This document shows positions 27,864 to 37,978 of a stretch of DNA of 64,000 nucleotides, in pieces. Numbering within the stretch: position 1 is the first letter of the stretch; each line of letters starts with the position of its first letter. A program made the translations under genes and the position numbers. The notes under the pieces were generated by a model. The model had not been told where the DNA came from. It saw only the letters and a program-made list of their open reading frames with translations, and did not search any database. The stretch is from Pycnococcus provasolii (Eukaryota > Chlorophyta > Pseudoscourfieldiophyceae > Pseudoscourfieldiales). The stretch spans positions 186,001 through 250,000 of the forward strand of contig CP150578.1 of NCBI GenBank assembly GCA_049487715.1, read 5' to 3'.

Positions 27864-29708
27864 CTACAAGAACTCGCTCACCTTTCTCAGCGCCGTCCTC
27901 GCTTCCGCGCGCACCGACGGGCCAACGGCGCGCACGTGGCGACCATAAGAAGACGCGGGTGGGGCTGTCGAAGCGAGCTCGCGGATCGCCGCGACCAAAC
28001 GAGGACGAAGAGACACCTGCTCGTATGCGGTGATCCGGCCGACGGCGCCGCCACGTACCGCGCTCGTGCCGCGGCGCGCCGCCAACGCGATGAGAGAGAA
28101 GCAGGGTGCGGATGCAGCCTCCGTGGGCACGGCGATCAGCGCCGCCTCAATGGTGGACAACACGCCGTCGCTCAGGTCGCCATTCCGCTCGTCGTCGAAG
28201 ATGGCGGCAGCGGCGGCATCCGACGCGCGCGCGAGCGCACCCAAAGCCGCAAATGCGCTGCCCACACGGATGCCCTCGTGAGTCGCGTGCATCACAAATT
28301 GCTGCATCGCCTCCTGGTCGTCGGCGATGTCGTCATCCGACGTCGCGACGGCATTCGCAGCCGCGACGAATGCCTCACTTGGCGCGGCGAGCGTCAAAAG
28401 GGATGCACTCCACAGGTCCCACATGCGCTGCGCATCGTCTCCATCTGCATGCTCTGCCATTCGTCGAGATGCACTAAGGGCTGCCGCCGCGGCGCGCGCC
28501 TCAGCTGTCAGCTCTACACGCGCCCGCGTACCGCTGTCCAGCCCAGCCTCCGTAGGCTGCGATGGCACGGCTTCCACCATGAATGCGAGCACGCGCTGAA
28601 GTGCCTTCGCCGTCTCGGCATGTCTCGCAACCTCGCGGCTCACCTCCGCTGGCGCTCCCTCGAGCAGATTCGCGAGCGCGCTCGTGGCTGCAAATGCGAC
28701 GGTATTTGACTCGTACGGCGATCCTAGTCGGCTCGGGCAGAGCGTGTTCAGCGCCTTGCACGCTAGCGGCGGCGAGGCTGCGACCGTTCCATCGCCGCGA
28801 CCATCGCTTCCAAGTGGAGCGGAGCCTGCTGCCATCGCAATCGCGTCGAGCGGGCTTTTACCCATGCACGCATTCACGAGTAGCTCCGCAGTCTCTTGGT
28901 TGGCAGTCAGGCGAGCACCTGCGGCGGAAGCGAGCGGATTGGGAAGCGCGGCGGCAGCGGCGGCACGCATCATGGCGACTTCGCGCGTGAGCGGTGAGGT
29001 GACGGTGCGCTTGTGCTCCGCCGACACTGCGAGCACGGCAACCTGCAGCATGGATGCGGCGGCGATGGCGTGCGACGTCGGGCACACGAAGAACGCCTCG
29101 ACGATCGCCTCCACGCCTCCTGGTGCAAGAACCGCCTCGAGATCTTCACTCGTCGGCGCGCTCTGGCTCATGCCAAGCTGTCTGCGCAGTCCAAGTCCCG
29201 CGAAGCTCGCGGCTAGAGCCGTCACACACGCTGTTTCCGCCTCCTGGAGCGCCTTGTTATCGTTCGCTGCGTTGGCAGCACGTGCCGCCTTTGCGTACGC
29301 GACAGCCGCGCACGGCGGCGCCTCGACGGTCGTGTATGCAGCGCCAACTCGCATGTGCGCCTTGGCCCACGCCGGGTCGTAGTCGGCAGCTTTTTTTGCG
29401 TCTTCCAGTGCGAGTTGTAGGTTGTTAGGTTGTTTCTGTACAGTTTTCAGGTACGCGGCTGATCTGTTGGCAAAGCACCGCGCCAACTCAACTTGAGCAA
29501 GCTGATGATGCTGAGAAGAAGAAGAAGAAGAAGAAGAGGAGTAGGATCCGCTAAGGTTATCGCATTTGTGTAAAACCCAATGGCATCTTCATATTCTCTA
29601 AGGGCATACGAAGCATTGCCAAGTTGTCCTACTTCGAGAGAGAGAGAGAGCACTTGATCCTGACGTGTTATTCATGTCGACGACGGAGGCGGAGGCGGAG
29701 GCGGACAT
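27864..29708 (-). CDS. TPR co-chaperone-like protein with helical-repeat C-domain; frame broken twice
   Basis: The main frame (to 29486) has TPR motifs: LARCFANRSAAYLKTV, then LALEDAKKAADYDPAWAKAHMRVG. An Ala-rich all-helical region of roughly 400 residues follows and resembles armadillo-type repeats. It has no ATG at its beginning. The first TPR (GNASYALREYEDAIGFYTNAI) lies upstream in another frame, and a sensible ATG (MSASASASVVDMNN) at 29708 in a third. The joins fall in a CT dinucleotide tract (29635-29650) and a CTT tract (29512-29538). No GT donor exists to explain the second join as an intron, so indels or sequence error are likely. TPR modules of this type usually bind Hsp70/Hsp90 tails; that role is inferred. 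Confidence 0.65.
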
Positions 29709-30803
29709 GAGAATGAGAAGGATGTAGGATGATGAAAAGAACCAGCGGGCCCGGGGGAAGAAAGAAGGTTGGAAAGAAGGTTCTCTTTTGTCCTAGGGTA
29801 ACCCCTAATCTTAAATGAATGGGGAATCCGAACCCCTAATAACTAGTCTAGGAAAGGGAGACTCGTTTTTCCACAGTGTGTATCGTAGTTCGGGGGTAAG
29901 AGGCCGGAGGTTGCAAGGGCTCCCTGGTTGGTTTCTCCATGCAAGGCCACTGGCGGCCCGTTTACAGAGGTCCACAAAAGTTAAGTCCGCTACTCAACGG
30001 GGTGTAACTTTGTGATAACTTGTCGGATTTCAGTGATCTTTGGTGCCAACCTTCCTAAAAAACTTAGCTCTTTCGATAGAAACAGTCCGCGTATTCGTGC
30101 GACATCGGCATAGTGGTCGTGCAGAAAACAAGGGGGCACGAAAACGCAAGGTGGTATTTTTCGGGCCCGAAAAGTCCAAAGCCGCGTTCAGGTCGGACCC
30201 CTCCCTCCAGGGGACCGGGATCGGGAAATTCTTTTTTTGGGGGGGTGGGGCCTTCCCCAATCAAAGTCTAGGTTGTTCCCTTGGTATGATTTTATACCAC
30301 CTTGCGTTTTCGTGCCCCCTTGTTTTCTGCACGACCACTATGCCGATGTCGCACGAATACGCGGACTGTTTCTATCGAAAGAGCTAAGTTTTTTAGGAAG
30401 GTTGGCACCAAAGATCACTGAAATCCGACAAGTTATCACAAAGTTACACCCCGTTGAGTAGCGGACTTAACTTTTGTGGACCTCTGTAGTTTGCCCGTGC
30501 GAGTACTCGGCCAGTGAGTGCCCAGACAGCGTGTTGGACTTGCGGCTTGCGTGTTTCTTCGGAGCACCGAAGAGACACCACCCTTTGGGAGGTCCCGTGG
30601 GGTGCCGGTGGGTTCCCGCAACAAGCAACAACGCTCCCCTTTCTCTTGTTTTTTTCCAGCAGGGGCAAACGCATCCCAATTCCATCACACGGCGAACGCA
30701 TATACCTTTGAGAATCCATCACGCGCACCTGTTTCTTTCCCTTCGAAGCTCCGGAGCCTCCTTGATTTCAGTAGTTGTCTCGAAGTTGTCGTATCAAGTG
30801 ATA
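29709..30803. other. Gene-free region containing the foldback element
   Basis: Between the starts of the divergent TPR (-) and SLC35F6-like (+) genes. Its centre is the 526-bp foldback transposon. ORFs here are products of the inverted repeat. The remainder, 30489-30803, is promoter and leader of the transporter gene. Confidence 0.6.
29963..30488. mobile_element. Foldback MITE, TA-flanked, 193-bp perfect inverted repeats (Tc1/mariner-like)
   Basis: Arms 29963-30157 and 30294-30488 are exact reverse complements over 195 bp, separated by 136 bp. If the outermost TA on each side is the target duplication, the element proper is 29965-30486 with 193-bp repeats starting CAGAGGTCCACAAAAG. TA targets and CAG termini fit Tc1/mariner. 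It has no transposase, so it is non-autonomous. Perfect arm identity suggests recent insertion or arm conversion. Confidence 0.85.
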
Positions 30804-32411
30804 ATGTCGGCGTCTAAGGGTGCGTCCATAGCGGGACTGCTGTCGTTTGGCACGCTCACGTCCTTATTGGCCAAAGTGGTGTTCCAGCTCAAAGGTGACG
30901 GACTGCACGGAGATAACCACGCGTTCGAAAAACCGTACTTCATGGTGCTCGTCATGTTCGTCTCCATGTCCGCGTGCGTGCCCATGTACATTTTCAACGC
31001 AAGGTCGGCGAGCTCAGACGACGAATCAGCGCGCAAGGACAACTACACGGCGCTGACGGACGACGACCAGCAGCTGTCTGGCGACGCCGCCGCAGACGGC
31101 CAAGGCGAGGAGACGGGAGGACGGAAACGAACGAGCTTAACGAAGCAGTGCCTGCTTCTCGCAATACCCACCGCGTTCGACCTCATCGCCACCGTGCTCA
31201 TGAACGTAGGTCTGCTCACCGTCACCGCGAGCGTGTACCAGATGATGAGGTCCGCGGAGCTCGTCTTCGCCGCGCTCTTCGGCGTCTTCTTCCTGAAGCG
31301 CAGGCTCATCCTCGACCACTTCGTCGCCATCGGATGCGCGATGGCCGGTGTCGCGCTCGTCGGAGTAGCCAACCTGCTCAGCGACCCAGCGGCGGAAGGT
31401 GGTGATAGCAAGTCGGACACAGCAGCTAGCCTCACGGGCATGCTGCTGATCTGCGCAAGCCAGGCGGTGCAGGCTGCACAGCTCACGTTCGAGGACACCT
31501 TTCTGCACGACTTCGATATCGACGTGACGCTTCTGGTGGGCGCCGAGGGCGTTTGGGGAACGATCATGACGGTCGCCGTGCTCGCCGTCGTGCAGTTCAC
31601 CCCAAACAGCGACGGTGGCGTTGTTGAAGATACCGCCGACACATTCGCGATGCTGAAGAACACGCAGAAGCTCCTCATTATTGTCGTCGTGCAAGGCGCT
31701 GGTCTGTTCCTGTACAATTTCTTCGGGTGCAGCGTGACGGGCAATTTCAGCGCGGTGTTCCGCACCGTACTGGAGACGCTGCGCACGCTCTTCGTGTGGG
31801 CGGTTGACCTAGTTCTATTCTACGGCCATGTTGGCGGTGGCCTTGGCGAGCGTTGGACGGCGTACTCGCCCATGCAGGCTCTCGGCTTCGTGTTCCTCGT
31901 TCTCGCGACTCTCATATACGCATCTGGCGATGCACAGCTCGCGAAGGAGGCGATGCAGGCGGAGCTGGATGAGGAGAGAGATAGCGAAGGTGGCGGAGAC
32001 GGTGCGGCGCCATCGACGCGTTCGCCTATGATGGCGCCCGTCGAGGAGGATCGGCCAATGCCCGGAGTCGGTGTTTCCCCTCGGGCATCGCCCATTGACT
32101 CCTACTCGGAGAGCAGCGCGGTGTCGATTGGCTCACGGCTGCAGAACCTCGTGAGCACGGATATCGTGTACAGCTCTTCGATAGGCAAGACTGGCATGAA
32201 CATGAACGCCATCAGCCCAGCCGTCGGTTCGTTCCGAGGCCTGTCAGCGTCGCCTCGACCGCGTTTGGATACGCGCGCTTCTCCATCCGGTTCCGGTTTA
32301 CCAAGGAATGAGCCTCGCGTGCAGCGTTCGGGTGGGTTTGACTTCTTTTCGAACAACGCGTCGGACACTACGAGCCCAGGCGGAGGCCAGGATGATGGTG
32401 CGAGTCCCTAA
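30804..32411 (+). CDS. SLC35F6-like drug/metabolite transporter
   Basis: ATG at 30804 (535 aa); the frame runs upstream into the transposon but only by chance. About ten membrane segments begin at GLLSFGTLTSLLAKVVFQL. The block PTAFDLIATVLMNVGLLTVT, then ASVYQMMRSAELVFAALFGV and FFLKRRL, matches the SLC35F6 group. An acidic insert lies after the second segment. A tail of about 160 residues is Ser/Pro-rich, probably disordered and cytosolic. In animals SLC35F6 is lysosomal/mitochondrial with unsettled substrate, so transport specificity here is unknown. Confidence 0.85.
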   Translation: MSASKGASIAGLLSFGTLTSLLAKVVFQLKGDGLHGDNHAFEKPYFMVLVMFVSMSACVPMYIFNARSASSDDESARKDNYTALTDDDQQLSGDAAADGQGEETGGRKRTSLTKQCLLLAIPTAFDLIATVLMNVGLLTVTASVYQMMRSAELVFAALFGVFFLKRRLILDHFVAIGCAMAGVALVGVANLLSDPAAEGGDSKSDTAASLTGMLLICASQAVQAAQLTFEDTFLHDFDIDVTLLVGAEGVWGTIMTVAVLAVVQFTPNSDGGVVEDTADTFAMLKNTQKLLIIVVVQGAGLFLYNFFGCSVTGNFSAVFRTVLETLRTLFVWAVDLVLFYGHVGGGLGERWTAYSPMQALGFVFLVLATLIYASGDAQLAKEAMQAELDEERDSEGGGDGAAPSTRSPMMAPVEEDRPMPGVGVSPRASPIDSYSESSAVSIGSRLQNLVSTDIVYSSSIGKTGMNMNAISPAVGSFRGLSASPRPRLDTRASPSGSGLPRNEPRVQRSGGFDFFSNNASDTTSPGGGQDDGASP

Positions 32412-33135
32412 AAAAGACGAAAAGCGGCCGTCACTTTATACTGATGGCCATCTACATACCATTCATGACTTAAATTAATCCTAATCAATCCATCTTTGAA
32501 TATGACACTCTCTCTTAGTTGACTTCTTTGGATGAAAAAGTAGAACTATGTAGTGGTACACCACAAGAGGTGACGGGTCATGCATGGATCAGAGAGTCCA
32601 TTCACATGAGAGTGCGTCCTTGCACACACGTATCATATAGAAGTACACACAAGGACACACGACGAAGTCCACACGAGGGGTGGAGCACGATACAGTACGT
32701 GTGATGGATTCGCGTGATCCCCAAGACTTACCATAATGTAATGCACCTACCCTACCAGCCATGTATTTTAAGGTGACGGATGGATTCCGCTTTAAAAAAA
32801 CAGGTACCTGGTATGGGGCGGCCACCTGACCTTCGGGTCCCAAGAGAATGGTCCTTAAGGGAGATTTGAGGATGATTTGAGGATGACCCTTGAGGAAGCG
32901 AGCTTAGTTTGAAGTCGAAATGAAATGGACCACCCCTATGAGTAGATCGGTTGGTCGGGTTCCACGAACTCGGAACTCCCGGGGGTAAGGCCCACTGGGT
33001 TCCAGGAACTCCCGGGGGTGAGATTTTATTTGTGATTCTGCGGGGGGGGGGGGGGGACGCCCAAGTTGATTTTTCCCTGTCAGCTTTTATGAACTTGCAC
33101 ACACACCTCTCCTTGCCCTGCTACCGTAGTCCATC
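32412..33135. other. Intergenic, with poly-G tract
   Basis: Tandem-oriented gap between transporter and scramblase genes. It has a G run of more than ten bases at 33041-33055, two copies of ACTCCCGGGGGT (about 32973 and 33008), and a duplicated GATTTGAGGATGA (about 32865). No gene is supported. Confidence 0.5.
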
Positions 33136-33969
33136 ATGGCCTCGTTGCCCATGCCTCCCGGGGCCATCATGGCCCCACCCTCCGCTCAGGTCATGTCCTC
33201 ATCAGTGGACTTCCTTAATACCATGGACGGCATATTCATGAAGCAGCAGATGGAAGTGCTCGAAGCTTTGACGGGATGTGAGACGAAAAATAGGTACCAC
33301 CTCACGCCCGTGCCGCAAGGAACGCCCGACCCCACGCCGAAAGAATGGCTCAAAAACTTCAAGCAAAACGCGCAATATCAGCCGTTCATGAGCGCGAAGG
33401 AAGAAAGCGAGTGCTTCGAGCGGATCTGCTGCAGTCCTTTCCGAGGGTTCAATCTGCCGTTCGTCGACACATATGGACGCGCGTTCCTCACAGTCCAAAG
33501 GCCTTTCAAGTGCGACTGCTGCTATATTCCTCCCTGCTACACGTGCACGCAGCAAGAGGTCAAAGTGACAGACGCGCAGGGAATGACGCTTGCTATTGCT
33601 CGCGAACGCTCGTACTGCTGCACGAGCTGCTGCACGCGTTCGTTCGACGCGATGGACGCGACGGGAAACCTCATCTACACCATCCAAGCGAGCGAGTGCA
33701 GCTCGAGCCGTGGCTGCAATGTCTTCGCGCCAAGCTGCTGCAACGAATCGTACGACGTGGACGTCCTCGACGCCCAAGGCAAGCTCATCTCGACAAGCAG
33801 CTGGGTCTTTCCCGGCTGCAACTGCGCAGGTCTTACGGAGGTGACCAACTCGGTTCTTCGCTTCCCCAAGAATGCGACTCCTCAGCAACGCGCCGCTCTC
33901 CTTGGCGGTATGCTCCTGGTGGAGTACGCGGTTATTGAGTTCCGCACGCAGAAGAACAACAACAACTAA
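33136..33969 (+). CDS. Phospholipid scramblase family protein
   Basis: 277 residues from the ATG at 33136. A Pro/Met-rich leader precedes the scramblase core: GRAFLTVQRPFKCDCCYIPP, then CYTCTQQEVKV, repeated strand-turn units with many Cys, and a C-terminal hydrophobic stretch (AALLGGMLLVEYAVIEF). The family moves phospholipids or acts as Tubby-like membrane-bound regulator; Cys clusters are palmitoylation sites in animal members. Calcium-site details are not assignable by eye. Confidence 0.87.
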   Translation: MASLPMPPGAIMAPPSAQVMSSSVDFLNTMDGIFMKQQMEVLEALTGCETKNRYHLTPVPQGTPDPTPKEWLKNFKQNAQYQPFMSAKEESECFERICCSPFRGFNLPFVDTYGRAFLTVQRPFKCDCCYIPPCYTCTQQEVKVTDAQGMTLAIARERSYCCTSCCTRSFDAMDATGNLIYTIQASECSSSRGCNVFAPSCCNESYDVDVLDAQGKLISTSSWVFPGCNCAGLTEVTNSVLRFPKNATPQQRAALLGGMLLVEYAVIEFRTQKNNNN

Positions 33970-34345
33970 GGTAAGACGATTAAACTATGACAAGAAAGAG
34001 CCACGCTAAACCCATGCACGCGCGAGTACTTAAGCAAGTAAGGTAAGGGAGGGGAGCTCGTGGAGTACGCATGAGGAATCCCGGCCATGCCCTCCCCTGG
34101 GGCCCCAACGTCCTGTTCGGTTCCCTGTTCCCTGTTCGGTTCGTTCGGGGGGACTTTTAAAAAAACCGACCTTAATTAACCCTGTACCGGACGTTTCAAT
34201 AGTTTAGTTCGACGTGTGCTGGCGTTCATCTTTCCCCCGCCATCTTTCCTCGCGGCTGATTTTTCCTTTTTAACCACCGGCCTTTTGAGTGAGTGAGTGA
34301 GTGAGTGGTGTACTGGTGACTGACGTGGTTGACCCGTGATGTTGA
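33970..34345. other. Intergenic and probable 5' exon region of CNNM gene
   Basis: Contains an AGTG tetranucleotide tract at 34286-34307 rich in GTGAGT sequences that could act as splice donors. No confident exon was identified. Confidence 0.4.
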
Positions 34346-35851
34346 GTGACCACTCCTCGCCCTCGATCGCCGCAAGAAGCAACCACTTCTCTGAGCTTCT
34401 CTATTGGAGCTTCTCTGACTCTTGTCGGTGTCGCGGGAACGATGGCCGGCTTGACCATGGGACTACTAGGAATCGACCCTATCGAACTTGAAGTCGCGAA
34501 GGAGGCGGGGGGAACGCCTGAACAAGCAAAACAAGCCAAGGCGGTGTGGACAGTCGTGAAACAGCACCACAAACTACTCGTTACCCTGCTCCTCTGCAAC
34601 GCAATGGCCAACGAGGCCTTACCGCTCTTCCTCGATAAACTGGGTAAGTGTACCTTAACATTCATCGCATATAAAAAACAACAATCACTAACAACCTAGC
34701 ACACGAACCCTTAAACAGTTCCCCCGCTTTGCGCCATCCTGCTGTCCGTTACACTCGTCCTCGTCTTTGGGGAAATCATACCGAGCGCAATATTCACTGG
34801 ACCGAAGCAGCTCGAGCTTGCCGCGCGCATGGTTCCTATCGTACGCCTGCTCATGCTCATCTCCACGCCCATCTCGTGGCCTATCGCCAAGCTCCTCGAC
34901 CTCGTCCTGGGAGAGGGACACGCGGCGACGAGGTTCAACCGGCGCCAAATACGCACGCTCATCAACCTGCACCTACAAAGCAAGCACCGGCAACACGCGC
35001 ACGTCAGCGGTGCGGTGGACTTCAAGAGCTCGCACAACCCGGGGCCCGGGCTCTCTGAGGACGAGGTCACGATCGTCGGCGAGACGCTCAAACTCGCGTC
35101 CAAGACGGTTGGCGGCATCATGACGCCGCTAGAGGAGGTGTGCATGCTCCCCGAGGACACGTGCTTCGACGAAAACACGCTCGCAGACGTCCTGGGATAC
35201 GGTCACAGCCGCATCCCTGTGTTCCGCGGGCGCCGCGAGAATATCGTGGGCCTGCTCATGGTGAGGAATCTCATCGTGCTCAATCCGAACGAGTGCCGCC
35301 CGCTCAAGGGCATGCATCTGCGCCATCCGCTCGCGCTGCATCCTTCCGTCGGCTTGTTTGAGACGCTGAACGAGTTTCAAGTCGGCAAGAGCCACATGGC
35401 GATCGTGACACCCCAGGCAGAGGAGGTGATGCGCGCCTGGGCAAACGGTCACGATCTTCCGTCGAGCGTGCGCATACTGGGCATCATCACGGCCGAAGAC
35501 GTTCTTGAGGAGCTTATTGGGGAGGAGATTCACGACGAGAAGGACTACGCGGACCACCTGCTAGCAACCGACGCGGATCTCGAGAAGCCGCAGGGTATGG
35601 CGATCGCTAGCGGGGATCCCACGGGCGAGTCAGGATCGAGTGTTGGGGGCCACCTGGAACGTGAAAAGATGAAGATTGCCTGCGTGAAGCGCGCAACACG
35701 CAAATTCAAGCTCCTCGCCGAACGAAGCCGCCGACGCCGGTTGCTGCACACCCCTAGGGCTAGATCGCACAGCCAACACGAGAGCTTGTTCGACCAGAGG
35801 CGCGCGGCGAGCGTGGATGATGAGGAGAACGCTCGCCTTCTCGGTCCCTAG
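34346..35851 (+). CDS. CNNM/CorC-type transporter (DUF21 plus CBS pair)
   Basis: Two exons, 34346-34643 and 34719-35851, joined by a clear 75-nt intron (phase 1, ...LDKL/VPPLCAI). The DUF21 membrane domain contains GLTMGLLGIDPIELEV, LLLCNAMANEALPLFL and LVFGEIIPSAIFT. The CBS pair follows (VGGIMTPLEEVCMLPEDTCF, GHSRIPVFRGRRENIVGLL, ILGIITAEDVLEELIGEEIHDE). A basic tail of about 110 residues ends the protein. The family mediates or regulates Mg2+ transport, with close plant and fungal (MAM3-like) relatives. The frame begins just after a stop with GTG, so the true ATG is either at 34442 or in an unseen upstream exon. It converges on the HPP gene. Confidence 0.85.
34644..34718 (+). other. Spliceosomal intron, CNNM gene
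   Basis: 75 nt, GTAAGT donor, AACAG acceptor, branch-like CACTAAC at 34686-34692. Removing it restores the DUF21 domain across exons. Confidence 0.9.
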
Positions 35852-35983
35852 CGCTTCAACAAAATTGCTAATGAATTGCGTTATAGTAAGTTTTACTCCT
35901 CGTATAATATAGACAATTGCTCGCGTATACACATGATTCTTATACACAAAATGTAAAAAGTAGTCCATCCATTTGCTTTGCTA

Positions 35984-37366
35984 TTATCTTGTAAACGTCG
36001 GCTGGAGTAGCCATGCGGTAGGATACTGCTTTTTCGGATGCGCGTTGTTGTACATGCTCGCGACGATCACGGAAATCGTTATCATCGCGAAGACGGGAGC
36101 ACCCACGGCACGCCACTTCGCGTCAATCATGGGCTTCGCGCTCACCATGATCAGCGAGACGGCACCAGCGGGAGGGTGAGTGACGCCGAACAACGCCATG
36201 CCTGCAATCGCTAGACTCGGGCTGAGTGCCTGCGTTACCCATCGAGGTATGCCATCGCCCTTATCGTTCGCCGTCTCGGTCATGTAGTTCAGCACGATGC
36301 CAACGAGACACGCCATCAGATGGCCGTACAGAACGTTGCGCGGCTGGGCAAGAGGACTGTTGGGTGCGGCGAACAGTAGAGTGCACAGCGCACCCATACT
36401 GCCTAGAAGCAAACCGTACTCGCCGCTCGTCTCCTCGCTGATGAGCTTGTTGCCGCCGCTTAGCAAAATGAGCGTGATGAATACGCCGATGAAAATGTGC
36501 GCCGCCTGCTCGAGCTTGATCATTTTTGGCGGCGTTCCCTTCGCCGCACCTTTGAACTTACTTGCGTAAGCCTTAAGTCGACTAGCCTTCTGCGGCACGT
36601 GCGCGAGGTCTTTCGGTTGCTTGAGCAGGCCGCTTCGCACGATCGATCGGAGCGAGCGCCAGGAGCGTGCAGCCTTGTTCGTGCGCTGCGCGAGGTACAT
36701 GTGGCGAGGCAGTCGCGTTTGCACGAGAGCCGACACAGCCGCGGCTGATGCGCGCAGAAATGGCATGGCGGATGCTCTCGCGCACGGCGCCACTGGGCGG
36801 TCAACGTCGTCTGGATCGTTCGACTTTTCAACAAATAGCACGATCACGCCGACGTTGCTGGCGAGCGTCAGGCCCGCGACGCGCTCGTACCTCGGCATAA
36901 GCTTCTCTATGCGCTCGTCTGGCGGAAGTTCCGGGTTGTTCGCAAGGCTGTCGAGTTCGCGAAAGTTGATGATTGCCTTTCCGTCGTCATCTTCCATCAG
37001 CACGGCAGCGTACCCGACGCCTGGCGGTGCAGGATCGGGCGTTTTCGTTCCCACGAGGGCGGCATCGTCCGCCGGCTTGCTACTCCACCTTGCCGTGAGG
37101 TGTAGCAAGTTTGCGTTCGACTGTTCGTCGTACGGACGTGTCCACAGCTCTGCCGCGCCCACTCCGCCTGCGTCGCGCGAGATGGCTGCTAGGAGCGTGT
37201 TCGTCGCGTGCTTCCACGCGTGTTTATCCTTGCTGAAGGCGACGTCGTCGTCTAGCATGGCGGTGTGTTCTTCCCAGACGGGTGCGGGTGCACTTCCCAC
37301 AATGTTGTTGTTATATCCTCCTATATTGATCGCCACAGCAGAGACATGATCTTCTTTCTTCGCCAT
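35984..37366 (-). CDS. HPP-family membrane protein, possible plastid nitrite/anion transporter
   Basis: 460 residues from the ATG at 37366. The C-terminal 170 residues hold the four-segment HPP domain: HIFIGVFITLILLSGGNKLI, LGSMGALCTLLFAAPNSPLAQ, PSLAIAGMALFGVTHPPAGA with the name-giving HPP. In Arabidopsis an HPP protein transports nitrite across the plastid envelope. The N-terminal 270 residues are soluble and unrecognised, with no obvious transit peptide, which makes this longer than simple HPP proteins. Function in nitrogen transport is inference from the family. Confidence 0.82.
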   Translation of the reverse strand: MAKKEDHVSAVAINIGGYNNNIVGSAPAPVWEEHTAMLDDDVAFSKDKHAWKHATNTLLAAISRDAGGVGAAELWTRPYDEQSNANLLHLTARWSSKPADDAALVGTKTPDPAPPGVGYAAVLMEDDDGKAIINFRELDSLANNPELPPDERIEKLMPRYERVAGLTLASNVGVIVLFVEKSNDPDDVDRPVAPCARASAMPFLRASAAAVSALVQTRLPRHMYLAQRTNKAARSWRSLRSIVRSGLLKQPKDLAHVPQKASRLKAYASKFKGAAKGTPPKMIKLEQAAHIFIGVFITLILLSGGNKLISEETSGEYGLLLGSMGALCTLLFAAPNSPLAQPRNVLYGHLMACLVGIVLNYMTETANDKGDGIPRWVTQALSPSLAIAGMALFGVTHPPAGAVSLIMVSAKPMIDAKWRAVGAPVFAMITISVIVASMYNNAHPKKQYPTAWLLQPTFTR

Positions 37367-37978
37367 GATGTGTCAATCAAGCAAGCAACAAGGTGGGCCA
37401 GTCAGTGAAGATACCGAGCACAAGAAGTCACAAAGACAAGGTGGTGATCCCAGACGATCGGTGCCACACCAAGCAAGCCAGAAGAATGATGACCAGTCAA
37501 TTGTTGTGAACGAACGAGCGGCCGGGAGTGGGCAGTGACCTTGACCAGTGATGGTTGGCCGCAAGGCCAGTGCAAGGCCAGTGCAAGGCCAGTGCAAGGC
37601 CGCGGCGCATTCGCAACGCAACGCAACGCAACGCAGCTGTGCACACCAAGGCCGCTCGTCGCACCCTCTCCGACCCGCCGACTTTTCTCCGACTGCACGT
37701 GTGTGGTGGACCCGCTCGTCGCGCTTTGGGACGGGGTGGAAACCCCGAACGAACCCCCAATTCCCATCCTGGGGAAAACGCAAACCCCCAAATTAAGTAT
37801 GTACGCTTACTTCTTCAGATGTCTCAGGAAGATGTCACACGATGCTTAAGAGAGCAGTGGCGTACTATACAAAACCATTCGCATATCGGTATTTTAAACG
37901 TAGATTAGAGAAGTAAACAAACACATGTACATTCAAAACACGTGATACGGCCGTTCGACAAAGTAAGGTACTGTAACG
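37367..37978. other. Intergenic with two tandem repeats
   Basis: Contains the 11-bp unit GCAAGGCCAGT in about three and a half copies at 37561-37600 and the pentamer GCAAC at about 37613-37634. Several frames stay open across it because of the repeats, and none looks coding. Confidence 0.55.

Noticed and set aside
27864-28709. Plus-strand ORF 27819-28709
   Set aside because: It is antisense to the TPR gene, Arg/His-rich, and has no recognisable domain. High GC at third positions keeps the frame open.
29512-29538. Short intron in the TPR gene at the CTT tract
   Set aside because: A polypyrimidine stretch followed by CAG looks like an acceptor, but no GT donor occurs between the two coding frames. 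An indel is the simpler explanation.
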